In this document: positions 9,737-17,659 of the stretch, in pieces
Numbering within the stretch: the stretch's first letter is position 1
Layout: every line of letters starts with the position of its first letter
Assembly: GCF_014649755.1 (NCBI RefSeq)
Contig: NZ_BMTQ01000001.1
Span: 651,834-715,833, forward strand
Source of the DNA: Streptomyces litmocidini
Lineage (GTDB): Bacteria > Actinomycetota > Actinomycetes > Streptomycetales > Streptomycetaceae
Direction of reading: 5' to 3'
DNA: 64,000 nucleotides
Translations under genes and position numbers: made by a program
The notes under the pieces: model-generated
Seen by the model: the letters and a program-made list of their open reading frames with translations, nothing else
What the model was told of the DNA's origin: nothing
Databases searched by the model: none

Positions 9737-11046
9737 GCGACCGCCGGACCACCCAGATCTTCTGCGCCTCCACCCTCTACGGCGCCGTGACGCTCGCCGC
9801 GGCGCTCGACAGCGGCTGCTTCGGCCCCGCCGACCGCCGGATCCTCCTCGTCACCCACAACGCGGCCGTGCCGGAGACCACCCCGGCCCTGGACGAGGCC
9901 GAGGGCTTCGAGCGGCTGCGCGGCCGCTTCGACTCCGTCCTGTCCTGGAACGAGACGATCTCCCCGCTCCATCCGGCCGGCTGGACCCCGCGCCCGAGCG
10001 ATCTGCCGCTCCTCCAGCGCCATCTGAACAGGCTCTGGGACCTCGGCGACGACCGCGTCGAACTCGCCCTCGAATCGCTCCAGGTCACGCCCGCCCTCGC
10101 CATCGCCCAGCTGATCCCCGACGCGCCGATCACGGCGTACGCGGACGGTCTGATGAGCTACGGCCCGACCCGCAACAAGATCGACCCGCTCGTCGGCGGC
10201 CGCGTGGGCCGGCTGCTGCACCTGGACCTCGTCCCCGGGCTCGCGCCGCTGCTGCTCGCCGAGTTCGGGGCGGTGCCGGAGGCGGTGCCGACGGAGGCGT
10301 TCACGAAGGTCGTCGAGGAGCTGGCCGGGCCGGCGGGCCGGGAGGAGGGCCCCGCGCTGCTCCTCGGCCAGTACCTGGCCGCGCTGGACCTGCTGACCGC
10401 CGCCGAGGAGGAGGAGCTGCACCTGCGGATGGTCCGGGGCGCGATCGCCCGCGGCCACCGGCGGCTCGTCTTCAAACCGCACCCGACGGCCCCGGACTCC
10501 TGGTCGCGGACCCTGGTGGAGGCGGCGCAGGAGCTCGGCGCCGTGCTGACCGTCGAGGACCGGCCGGTGCTCGCCGAGGTGCTCTACCGCGAGCTGCGGC
10601 CCGCGCTGGTCGTCGGCTGCTTCTCCACGGCGCTGCTCACGGCGTCGACCTTCTACGGGGTGCCGACCGCCCGGGTCGGCACCCGCGCCCTCCTGGAACG
10701 GCTCACCCCGTTCCAGAACAGCAACCGGATCCCGCTCACGGTCGTCGACGCGGTCGTCCCGCCCCTGGAGGAGAGGGACGGCGACGACGCCGGGATCGGC
10801 ACGGAGCAGCTGAACGACCTGGTCGCGGCGGTCGGCTTCGCGATGCAGCCGAAGATACGCCCGGAGCTGCGGGAGTCGGCGGTGCGGCACCTCTCGGGCC
10901 CGCTCGCCGAGCGCACCCGGCACCACTTCACCCGGCGCCGCCTCACGGTCCTGAACCTGCCGGGCGGCCTGCCGATCCCCCGCCACCCGAAGGTCCGCCG
11001 GCTCGCGCGCCGCGCGCTGCGGCTGCGCAGGGCGCTGAAGCGCTGA
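9733..11046 (+). CDS. Alpha-2,8-polysialyltransferase-family protein
   Basis: A 437-residue putative polymerising transferase (POLYST type). The order of motifs fits: FCASTLYGAVTLAAALDSG at the start, an acidic ADG element (ITAYADGLMSYG, about residue 138), FKPHPTAPDSW (HP motif, about 250) and VVGCFSTALLTAS (Ser motif, about 295). The GTG start overlaps the GT2 stop by 4 bp, so the two are co-translated. With the divergent nonulosonate genes it would build a nonulosonic-acid polymer such as the Kdn-containing teichulosonic acid known from Streptomyces walls. A hairpin terminator follows directly. Confidence 0.82.
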   Translation: MSDRRTTQIFCASTLYGAVTLAAALDSGCFGPADRRILLVTHNAAVPETTPALDEAEGFERLRGRFDSVLSWNETISPLHPAGWTPRPSDLPLLQRHLNRLWDLGDDRVELALESLQVTPALAIAQLIPDAPITAYADGLMSYGPTRNKIDPLVGGRVGRLLHLDLVPGLAPLLLAEFGAVPEAVPTEAFTKVVEELAGPAGREEGPALLLGQYLAALDLLTAAEEEELHLRMVRGAIARGHRRLVFKPHPTAPDSWSRTLVEAAQELGAVLTVEDRPVLAEVLYRELRPALVVGCFSTALLTASTFYGVPTARVGTRALLERLTPFQNSNRIPLTVVDAVVPPLEERDGDDAGIGTEQLNDLVAAVGFAMQPKIRPELRESAVRHLSGPLAERTRHHFTRRRLTVLNLPGGLPIPRHPKVRRLARRALRLRRALKR

Positions 11047-11064
11047 GGAACCACCACCGGGACG

Positions 11065-11100
11065 GCGGCCCGGGAACCCGTGCGGGGGTTCCCGGGCCGC
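11065..11100. terminator. Bidirectional terminator between convergent genes
   Basis: Perfect 15-bp stem GCGGCCCGGGAACCC/GGGTTCCCGGGCCGC with a 6-nt loop, 18 bp after the polysialyltransferase-like gene and just beyond the stop of the convergent MerR gene. Flanking CCACC/GGTGG can extend the stem. Confidence 0.85.
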
Positions 11101-11117
11101 GGTGGTCCTCCGGGGGA

Positions 11118-11940
11118 TCAGGCGCGGACGATCGGCTCCTGGATCTCGGAGACCCAGCCGGCCGGGTCCTCGGGGCACTCCAGGTACAGCTCACGGGCGT
11201 AGCCGGCCGACCGGTAGCCGTTGGTGTCGATCCAAGCGGCCAGGGTCTGCGCGGTCGGCAGGACCTCGTCCATCGAACCCCGGTGGACGATGGTGGCCGC
11301 CTCCTCGATGCCGGGCAGGACGCGCACCTCGACGCCCTCCGCGACCGTGCCGTCGGGCACGGTCGTCGCGGCGTGCACGACGACCGAACCGTCACCCCTG
11401 CCCGCGTCCTCGTAGTACGCGACGGCCGGGCCGAAGCCGGTGACGCCCGCGCTCTCCAGCCGGCCGCACAGCTCCTCGTACAGCGGCCCGATGACCGGGC
11501 CGATGTCCTCCGGTCCGAAGCCCGCGGCGACCGAGCTCAGTTCGGCGACGCGGACGGCGGGGACCTTCTTGACAACGACGTCCTGGGTGGACATGCGTCC
11601 CTCGCTCTCGATGGCCCGGAGCCTCGCGCCGACCTGGGCGAGCCGGGCCCGCGCCGCCTCCAGGGCCGCCTCCAGCTCGGCCTGGCGCAGGCGCAGCATC
11701 CCCCGCAGCTCCTCCGCGCCGACCTCGTCCCGGAGGATCGCCCCCACCTGTTCGAGGGTGAAGCCGAGCTCCTTGAGCGCGATGACGCGGTTGAGGGGGG
11801 GCGAGCTGGTCCGCCGTGTAGTAGCGGTAGCCGCTGTGCGGGTCGACGTGGGCCGGGCGCAGCAGTCCGATGGCGTCGTAGTGGCGCAGCATCCGGACCG
11901 ACACCCGCCCGTGCCGGGCGAAGTCTCCGATGGCGAACAT
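11118..11940 (-). pseudogene. MerR-family regulator with GyrI-like effector domain, frameshifted
   Basis: Two pieces of one gene lie in different frames. The N-terminal part (from ATG at 11940) is a MerR winged helix: FAIGDFARHGRVSVRMLRHYDAIGLLRPAHVDPHSGYRYYTADQLA. The C-terminal part (GAILRDEVGAEELRGMLRLRQAELEAAL, then a GyrI/BmrR-like ligand domain from STQDVVVKKVPAVRVAELSS to the stop at 11118) continues one frame over. The break falls at a run of seven G (11795-11801, C7 in the gene). One C fewer restores a normal gene of about 273 residues. It is either a real indel, a phase-variable tract or a sequencing error. Confidence 0.85.
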
Positions 11941-11950
11941 GACGCCCCCT

Positions 11951-11981
11951 ACGGAACGGCCTCACACCGTGTGAGGGTCAA
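11951..11981 (-). promoter_or_regulatory. MerR-type promoter with operator palindrome
   Basis: On the minus strand: TTGACC (11976-11981), a 19-bp spacer, then TTCCGT (11951-11956). A palindrome CCTCACAC-N-GTGTGAGG (11960-11976) fills the long spacer, as at promoters activated by MerR regulators. Transcription would start a few bases before the MerR ATG at 11940, so autoregulation is likely. Confidence 0.6.
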
Positions 11982-11990
11982 GCGGGCCGG

Positions 11991-12644
11991 TCAGGCGCTG
12001 CTGAGCGAGAGCTTCGCGGCGAAGCCGAGGAAGAGGGCCCCGGCGGCGGAGGTCGCTCCCGCCGAGAGGCGCTTGCGGCGGCGGAACGCCTCGGCGAGCC
12101 GGGTGCCGCCGAATATGAGGGTCGTCAGGTAGAGGAAGCTGCCGAGCTGGAGCAGGGTGCCGAGGACCAGGAAGGAGAGCGCCGGGTAGGCGTAGGACGG
12201 GTCCACGAACTGCACGAAGAAGGAGATCAGGAAGAGGATCGCCTTCGGGTTGAAGAGGCTGATGACCAGCGCGCGGCGGTAGGGGTGCTCGGACGGTCCG
12301 GCGTCCGGCTCGGCGGCGGCCTCGACGGCGGTCTCGTGCCGGGTGCGCCACATGGCCAGGGCGGCCCGCAGCATGCCGATCGCCATCCAGGTCAGATAGC
12401 CGGCGCCCGCGTACTTCACGATCATGAAGAGGAACGGGGTGGTCTGGAGCAGCGAGGCGGCGCCGAGGGCGGCGAGGGTCATCAGGACGGCGTCGCCGGT
12501 GAACACCCCGGCGGCGGCCTTGTATCCGGTCCGGGTGCCCTTGCGGGCGGCGACGGACAGCACGTACAGCGAGTTCGGCCCCGGGAGGAGGATGATGAGG
12601 ACGAGCCCGGCGAGATAGGTCGGCAGATCGGTGACACCCAGCAT
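11991..12644 (-). CDS. leuE: LysE/LeuE-family amino acid exporter
   Basis: A 217-residue inner-membrane exporter with about six hydrophobic segments. It closely resembles E. coli LeuE: TYLAGLVLIILLPGPNSLYVLSVAARKGTRTGY near the N-terminus, GVFTGDAVLMTLAALGAASLLQTTPFLF, and the conserved SLFNPKAILFLISFFVQFVDP near residue 135. Expected role is efflux of leucine or similar amino acids. I start at the ATG at 12644, where homology begins; an in-frame start 30 bp upstream is possible. It runs towards the MerR regulator, which may or may not control it. Confidence 0.85.
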   Translation of the reverse strand: MLGVTDLPTYLAGLVLIILLPGPNSLYVLSVAARKGTRTGYKAAAGVFTGDAVLMTLAALGAASLLQTTPFLFMIVKYAGAGYLTWMAIGMLRAALAMWRTRHETAVEAAAEPDAGPSEHPYRRALVISLFNPKAILFLISFFVQFVDPSYAYPALSFLVLGTLLQLGSFLYLTTLIFGGTRLAEAFRRRKRLSAGATSAAGALFLGFAAKLSLSSA

Positions 12645-12704
12645 GGAGCGGAGTGTCGCACACCGGTACGACACTCCGCTTTGGGTTTCGACGGGTGGAA
12701 TCGG

Positions 12705-14285
12705 CTAGAACGCGTCGCTCGGGACGTACGTGCCCCAGACCTCCCGCAGGGCGTTGCAGACCTCGCCGACCGTGGCCCGGGCCCTGAGGGCGTCCTTCAT
12801 CGGGTAGAGCACGTTGTCCGTGCCCTCCGCCGCCTTCTTCAGCCCGGCGAGGGCCGCGTCCACGGCCGCCCGGTCGCGCTCGGACCGCAGGCGGGCGAGG
12901 CGCTCGGCCTGCTGGGCCTCGATGGCCGGGTCGACGCGGAGCGGCTCGTAGGGCTCCTCGACGTCGATCGTGTAGCGGTTGACGCCGACGACGACCCGCT
13001 CGCCGCTGTCGGTCTCCTGCGCGATCCGGTAGGCAGAGCGTTCGATCTCGTCCTTCTGGAAGCCGCGCTCGATCGCGCTGACCGCGCCGCCCATCCCCTC
13101 GATCCGTTCCATCAGCTCCAGGGCGGCGGCCTCGACGTCGTCGGTCATCCTCTCGACGACGTAGGAGCCCGCGAAGGGGTCGACGGTGGCGGTGACGTCC
13201 GTCTCGTACGCCAGGACCTGCTGGGTGCGCAGGGCCAGGCGGGCGGACTTGTCGGTCGGCAGCGCGATGGCCTCGTCGAAGGAGTTGGTGTGCAGCGACT
13301 GCGTGCCGCCGAGGACGGCCGCGAGGCCCTGGACGGCGACGCGCACCAGGTTGACCTCGGGCTGCTGGGCGGTGAGCTGCACGCCGGCGGTCTGGGTGTG
13401 GAAGCGCAGCATCCACGACTTGGGGTTCTCCGCGCCGAACTCCTCCCTCATCACCCGCGCCCAGATCCGGCGGGCGGCGCGGAACTTGGCGACCTCCTCC
13501 AGGAGGGTCGTGCGGGCCACGAAGAAGAAGGAGAGGCGGGGCGCGAAGTCGTCCACGTCCATGCCGGCGGCGACGGCGGTGCGGACGTACTCGATGCCGT
13601 CGGCGAGGGTGAACGCGATCTCCTGCGCGGGCGAGGCGCCGGCCTCGGCCATGTGGTAGCCGGAGATCGAGATGGTGTTCCACTTCGGGATCTCGGTCCG
13701 GCAGTACTGGAAGACGTCCGCGATCAGCCGCAGCGAGGGCTTCGGCGGGAAGATGTACGTGCCGCGGGCGATGTACTCCTTGAGGACGTCGTTCTGGATC
13801 GTGCCGGTCAGCCTGTCCGCCGGGACGCCCTGCTCCTCGCCGACGAGCTGGTAGAGCAGGAGCAGCAGGGCGGCGGGGGCGTTGATCGTCATCGACGTGG
13901 AGACCTCGTCCAGCGGGATGCCGTCGAACAGGACCCGCATGTCGTCGATCGAGTCGACGGCGACGCCGACCTTGCCGACCTCGCCGTGCGCGATCGGGGC
14001 GTCGGAGTCGTGGCCCATCTGGGTCGGCAGGTCGAAGGCGACCGACAGGCCCGTGGTGCCGTTGGCGATGAGCTGCTTGTAGCGGGCGTTGGACTCCACG
14101 GCGGTGCCGAAACCGGCGTACTGCCGCATGGTCCAGGGCCGGCCGGTGTACATCGAGGGGTACACCCCGCGCGTGAAGGGGTACGAGCCCGGCTCGCCCA
14201 GCTTCTCGGCGGGATCCCATCCGTCCAGGGCGTCCGGTCCGTAGACCGGTTCGATGGGCAGCCCCGACTCCGACTCGCGCGCCAT
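12705..14285 (-). CDS. Methylmalonyl-CoA mutase family, large (substrate-binding) subunit
   Basis: A 526-residue acyl-CoA mutase subunit with the substrate TIM-barrel only: [22 protein letters not shown] near residue 49, [17 protein letters not shown] near 79, [22 protein letters not shown] near 160, [14 protein letters not shown] near 205, and [16 protein letters not shown]. Tyr56 and Arg174 align with the pair that binds the carboxylate in methylmalonyl-CoA mutase, whereas isobutyryl-CoA mutase has Phe and Gln there. There is no C-terminal B12 domain (DxHxxG absent), so a separate small subunit is needed. Length and sequence resemble S. coelicolor MutA2. The ATG at 14285 is chosen by homology; upstream in-frame residues look non-coding. 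Confidence 0.88.
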   Translation of the reverse strand: MARESESGLPIEPVYGPDALDGWDPAEKLGEPGSYPFTRGVYPSMYTGRPWTMRQYAGFGTAVESNARYKQLIANGTTGLSVAFDLPTQMGHDSDAPIAHGEVGKVGVAVDSIDDMRVLFDGIPLDEVSTSMTINAPAALLLLLYQLVGEEQGVPADRLTGTIQNDVLKEYIARGTYIFPPKPSLRLIADVFQYCRTEIPKWNTISISGYHMAEAGASPAQEIAFTLADGIEYVRTAVAAGMDVDDFAPRLSFFFVARTTLLEEVAKFRAARRIWARVMREEFGAENPKSWMLRFHTQTAGVQLTAQQPEVNLVRVAVQGLAAVLGGTQSLHTNSFDEAIALPTDKSARLALRTQQVLAYETDVTATVDPFAGSYVVERMTDDVEAAALELMERIEGMGGAVSAIERGFQKDEIERSAYRIAQETDSGERVVVGVNRYTIDVEEPYEPLRVDPAIEAQQAERLARLRSERDRAAVDAALAGLKKAAEGTDNVLYPMKDALRARATVGEVCNALREVWGTYVPSDAF

Positions 14286-14394
14286 GTCCTGTGCCTCCCG
14301 GTAGACCCGTGGCCCGGGCCTGCCGCCCGGGCCTGTCGCTCCCTTCCCACAGGATGCGCGGTTCGCGGCCCGGGTGCGCAACCGTACGCGCGCG

Positions 14395-14419
14395 GGAAGC
14401 ATCCCTACGTACACACGTC
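14395..14419 (+). promoter_or_regulatory. Possible sigma-E-like promoter of the L,D-transpeptidase gene
   Basis: GGAAG (14395-14399), 16 bp, then CGTC (14416-14419) resembles the GGAAC-N16-CGTC pattern of cell-envelope-stress ECF promoters. It lies 18 bp before the ATG, which has a GGGG ribosome site. Weak but fits the product. Confidence 0.3.
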
Positions 14420-14436
14420 ACACCTCGGGGGCAACG

Positions 14437-15312
14437 ATGAAACGGTCTTCGTCCGTCATGCGCAGAGTGGTCCTGGCGGCCGCGGCGGTGGCACTCGCCG
14501 CCGGCTGCACGCCGGACGCCGCCGGTACGGGCACGGGGGCGGGCACGGCTCCCGCGCCGAGCTCGGCCGCGCCCGGCACCGCTCCCGCCGCCACCCCCAC
14601 CACGGACGACAAGCCGCCGTCCCCTTCCGCCTCCGCCACCGCTCCCTCTGCCGCCTCCCCCTCCGCCGCGCCCTCGACGGGGAAGCCCCTCATGGACGAC
14701 GGGGACGAGAACGAGCAGGTCCGCGAACTCCAGGCGCGGCTGCGGCAGCTCGACTTCTTCGACCGGGCTCCCACCGGCTTCTACGGGACGATGACGGCGG
14801 CCTCGGTCAGGAAGTTCCAGGCGCGCCGGGGGCTGCCGGAGACGGGCGTGGTCGACGCGGCGACCTGGCAGCAGCTGCTCTCCGTCACCCGGAAGCCGAC
14901 CGCCGACGAGCTGGAGCCCGCGACGACGAACGAGCTGGACGCCCCGGACCCGCGCTGCATGACCGGCCGGGTGCTGTGCATCAGCAAGGAGAGCCGGACC
15001 CTCGCCTGGATGATCGACGGCAAGGTCGTCTCCTCGATGGACGTCCGCTTCGGCTCGGAGAACACGCCGACCCGCGAGGGCCTCTTCAAGGTCGAGTGGA
15101 AGGCGAGGGACTGGACGTCGACGATCTACCACACGCCCATGCCGTACGCGATGTTCTTCAGCCGCGGCCAGGCCGTGCACTACTCGGCGGACTTCGCGGC
15201 CCGCGGCTACGCCGGTGCCTCGCACGGCTGCGTCAACGTCCGGGACCGGACCAAGCTCTCCGCCCTCTTCGACCAGGTGAAGGCCGGCGACAAGGTCGTC
15301 GTCCACTGGTAG
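14437..15312 (+). CDS. Peptidoglycan-binding L,D-transpeptidase lipoprotein
   Basis: A 291-residue exported lipoprotein. The N-terminus MKRSSSVMRRVVLAAAAVAL leads to lipobox LAAGC near residue 26, then a Pro/Ser/Ala linker to about 90. Residues 93-150 form a peptidoglycan-binding repeat (DENEQVRELQARLRQLDF ... GFYGTMTAASVRKFQARRGLPETGVVDAATW). Residues 170-290 form a YkuD L,D-transpeptidase domain with catalytic SHGCVNVRD (Cys265). It should make or edit 3-3 peptide cross-links outside the membrane. A strong terminator follows, so it is probably monocistronic. The divergent neighbour is the mutase. Confidence 0.92.
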   Translation: MKRSSSVMRRVVLAAAAVALAAGCTPDAAGTGTGAGTAPAPSSAAPGTAPAATPTTDDKPPSPSASATAPSAASPSAAPSTGKPLMDDGDENEQVRELQARLRQLDFFDRAPTGFYGTMTAASVRKFQARRGLPETGVVDAATWQQLLSVTRKPTADELEPATTNELDAPDPRCMTGRVLCISKESRTLAWMIDGKVVSSMDVRFGSENTPTREGLFKVEWKARDWTSTIYHTPMPYAMFFSRGQAVHYSADFAARGYAGASHGCVNVRDRTKLSALFDQVKAGDKVVVHW

Positions 15313-15336
15313 GGGTCGCGTCCCGGGAGGGGAAGG

Positions 15337-15375
15337 GGCGCGGGTGGGACCGGGGGAACGTGTCCCACCCGCGCC
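15337..15375 (+). terminator. Terminator of the L,D-transpeptidase gene
   Basis: Perfect 13-bp stem GGCGCGGGTGGGA/TCCCACCCGCGCC with a 13-nt loop, 24 bp after the stop codon. Confidence 0.8.
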
Positions 15376-15470
15376 AGGTGCGCGGAGCCGTAGGTACGGG
15401 GGGAACCCCGGCTCTCTGCGCGGCCGATGACCAGTCGGCACTTCTTACTGCGTCGGGGGGTCGAGAAGTG

Positions 15471-16583
15471 TTACACCCCGAGCGGAAGACGTGTCCCGGC
15501 GGTGATTCCCGCGGGCGGTACGGCGGTGACTCCGGTGTCGAGGCGGGCGCCTCCGTTCTGGTTCCCGGTGCCGCCGCGCTGGTCGCCGCTTCCGCCGGCG
15601 CTCGCGGAACCGCTGCCGGATCCGCCCTTGGACCCGCCCTTCGAACCGGTCGCCCGGTCGCCGTCGGAGGAGTCGTCGGAGTCGTCCTTGCCGTCGCCCT
15701 TGGAGCCGCCCCCGGCGGAGTCCTGGCCGCCGCCCTCGGAGGTGCCGGTGTCGCCGGAGAGGATCCGGTCGCAGTAGACGCGCAGGGTGTCGCCGTTGCG
15801 CAGGGTCTTCAGGAGTTGCTGCCGGCCGGTGGCGTCGAGATTGCCCTTCCGGTACTCCCGGCAGGCCTGGAGGGCCTGCTCGCGGCCGGCGGTCGGACCG
15901 GTGCCGGCCGCGTCGCCGCCTCCGGGCGTCGTCCTGCCCGGTGTCGGGGTCCCGGGGGCCCGGGTGACCGTGCCGCGCCCGTCCGGGGTGCGGGGGGTGG
16001 GGGCGGTGGACCCGGAGTCGGCCGAGGGGGACGGGCCGGGCGTGGGGTCGCCGCCGTCGCCCGGTTCCGTCGGGGGCGTCTCGGGGTCCGGGCGTATGCC
16101 GGGGTCCTCGGAGACGAGCGGGTCCGTCGTCCCCCCCGCCGAGACGGAGCTGGCGGGGGCGGGGCCGATCAGCGGCAGCACGCCCGTGCCGGCGGCGACG
16201 GCGACGCCGCCGACCGTGACGGCGGCGACCGCGGCGGCCAGTCCGTACCGCAGGGAACGTCCCCAGCGGCGCGCGGGGGCGGTCACGGGCGCGATCCGTA
16301 TCCGGCCGAGTTCGCCGAGGGTGGCGGGGCCGACGGGCGCGGGGGCGGCGGCCGTGGCGGCCCGCTCGGCGGTGGCCTTGCGGAAGGCGGCGAGTGCCGC
16401 CGCCTCGCCCGGCAGTTCGGTGCCCGCGGCGGGCGGGACGGCGGGGACGCGGGCCGTGCCGAGGGCTTCGGCGAGGCGCGCGGCCTCGGCGCGCGCACGG
16501 TCGTCGACGGCCTCGACCGGCTCACCGCGGAGCAGCCGCTCCGCGGCCTCCTGATCGAGCCACTGGTACCGCTCGTCGGCCAT
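15471..16583 (-). CDS. Membrane anti-sigma-like protein partnered with the ECF sigma factor
   Basis: A 370-residue bitopic membrane protein. The cytoplasmic part (1-105) starts MADERYQWLDQEAAERLLRG and is Ala/Glu-rich. A single membrane segment (GLAAAVAAVTVGGVAVAAG) lies near residue 113-132. The outside part is long and dominated by Pro/Thr/Gly/Ser, with a short folded stretch (QALQACREYRKGNLDATGRQQLLKTLRNGDTLRVYCDRIL) near 230-270. The ATG overlaps the sigma-factor TGA (TGATG; a GTG one codon earlier is also possible). Position and topology suggest it holds the sigma factor at the membrane. No zinc anti-sigma motif (HxxxCxxC) is visible. Confidence 0.75.
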   Translation of the reverse strand: MADERYQWLDQEAAERLLRGEPVEAVDDRARAEAARLAEALGTARVPAVPPAAGTELPGEAAALAAFRKATAERAATAAAPAPVGPATLGELGRIRIAPVTAPARRWGRSLRYGLAAAVAAVTVGGVAVAAGTGVLPLIGPAPASSVSAGGTTDPLVSEDPGIRPDPETPPTEPGDGGDPTPGPSPSADSGSTAPTPRTPDGRGTVTRAPGTPTPGRTTPGGGDAAGTGPTAGREQALQACREYRKGNLDATGRQQLLKTLRNGDTLRVYCDRILSGDTGTSEGGGQDSAGGGSKGDGKDDSDDSSDGDRATGSKGGSKGGSGSGSASAGGSGDQRGGTGNQNGGARLDTGVTAVPPAGITAGTRLPLGV

Positions 16584-17263
16584 CACATGTCCTTCTGCGT
16601 ACGCGGACGTGATTGCGTCACACCGCCGGGGGCCACGGGCCCCGGTGTGCGGCCGCGTTGCGGAGGGACGCCGTCCAGGGGGACGACGGTTCCCGGGCCG
16701 TCGCCCTGCCCTGCGTCGGCCCCGAGGAGTTCGGCGAGCTTCTTGAGCCCCCGGTGCGCGGCGGTGCGCACGGCGCCGGGGCGTTTCCCCAGGGTGTCGG
16801 CGGCGCTCTTGGCGTCGAGGCCGACGACGACGCGCAGGACGACGGCCTCGGCCTGGTCCTGCGGGAGCTGGGCGATCAGCTGCATGGTGTCGCCGGTGGA
16901 GAGGGCCTCCAGGGCCTCGCCGGCCGTGTCGGAGTCGGCGGGCTTGTCGGCCAGTTCGGTCTCGTCGGCGCCCGCGGCGGGGCGGCGGCCGCGCATCCGG
17001 ACGTGGTCGAGGGCGCGGTTGCGGGCGATGCGGGCCGCCCAGCCGCGGAACCGGTCCGCGTCGCCGTCGAAGCGGTCGAGGTCGCGGGCTATCTGGAGCC
17101 AGGCCTCGGAGGCGACGTCCTCGGCGTCCGCGTCGCCGACCAGTGTGCGTATGTAGCCGAGCAACCGGGGGTGCACGGCGCGGTACACAGTACGGAAGGC
17201 GTCCTCGTCCCCGTCCTGCGCAGCGAGCACCGCGGCCGTCAGCTCCGCGTCGTCCCCCAGCAC
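16583..17263 (-). CDS. ECF-family RNA polymerase sigma factor
   Basis: A 226-residue group IV sigma factor. Region 2 spans about 18-90 (AFRTVYRAVHPRLLGYIRTLVGDADAEDVASEAWLQIARDL, then FRGWAARIARNRALDHVR). Region 4 spans about 125-180 (LPQDQAEAVVLRVVVGLDAKSAADTLGKRPGAVRTAAHRGLKKL), including the helix-turn-helix. A 45-residue Pro/Gly tail follows. The GTG at 17263 has AGGGGA 4 bp upstream. It is co-transcribed with the membrane anti-sigma-like gene. Target promoters are unknown. Confidence 0.93.
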   Translation of the reverse strand: MLGDDAELTAAVLAAQDGDEDAFRTVYRAVHPRLLGYIRTLVGDADAEDVASEAWLQIARDLDRFDGDADRFRGWAARIARNRALDHVRMRGRRPAAGADETELADKPADSDTAGEALEALSTGDTMQLIAQLPQDQAEAVVLRVVVGLDAKSAADTLGKRPGAVRTAAHRGLKKLAELLGADAGQGDGPGTVVPLDGVPPQRGRTPGPVAPGGVTQSRPRTQKDM

Positions 17264-17466
17264 TCCCCTAAACCCTGTTCGTCGGCAGCGTGGCCGCGTC
17301 CCGCGTCATCGCGGCTGGTCATCACCGCCACGCCGGCTCGCGCACCTGCACGCTACGTGGTGTCGCGGCGTCCCGTCCACGCGGTCCGGGGTCTTTGTGC
17401 AACTTGCAACCTCTGGGCGGCCGGAGGTGGTGTGACAGAAACCGCACGCCCGGCGCTGATAGGAGT
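17264..17466. other. Upstream region of the ECF sigma gene, no gene seen
   Basis: No open frame on either strand looks like a protein. It must hold the minus-strand sigma promoter. A short TTGTGCAACTTGCAACCT stretch near 17395-17412 is AT-richer and partly palindromic. Confidence 0.4.
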
Positions 17467-17537
17467 ACGGAGCCGTGCTGCGGCTCCGTGGACGACGACC
17501 GGGGCCTCTCCTGTGGGGGGTGGCGGCCCCGGTCGTC
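17467..17537 (+). terminator. Two consecutive strong hairpins, possible orphan terminator or small RNA
   Basis: Hairpin 1 is ACGGAGCCG/CGGCTCCGT with a 5-nt loop (17467-17489). Hairpin 2 is a 13-bp stem, GACGACCGGGGCC/GGCCCCGGTCGTC, with an 18-nt loop (17494-17537), followed by a pyrimidine-rich, T-containing tail. No plus-strand gene ends here, so it may end an antisense or small RNA, or insulate the downstream promoter. Confidence 0.55.
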
Positions 17538-17610
17538 TCCCTTTTCCCCTCTCTCTTCCTCACTCTTTCTCGTGACCTTTCGCCTCCCGGGGCGCAGTAC
17601 GCCCTTCGAG

Positions 17611-17659
17611 TGTCAACCGACAGTTGACAGTCGAGGGGTGTCAACCTAAGGTTGCCTCA
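17611..17659 (+). promoter_or_regulatory. Strong promoter with two operator palindromes before the Clp-N/HTH gene
   Basis: TTGACA (17624-17629), a 17-bp spacer and TAAGGT (17647-17652) form a near-consensus housekeeping promoter whose start would fall on the ATG at 17659 (leaderless). The inverted repeat TGTCAAC-N5-GTTGACA (17611-17629) covers the -35. A second site, TGTCAACCTAAGGTTG (17639-17654), covers the -10. Repression by a dimeric regulator is very likely; the gene product itself has a helix-turn-helix. Confidence 0.8.

Noticed and set aside
12285..17156. A 1623-codon open frame on the plus strand
   Set aside because: It crosses the mutase, L,D-transpeptidase, anti-sigma and sigma genes and has no domain-like sequence; it is open only because of GC bias.
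17467..17537. Actinobacterial 6C RNA
   Set aside because: Only one loop has six C (on the minus strand) and the other loop has none, so the two-stem C6 pattern is not met.
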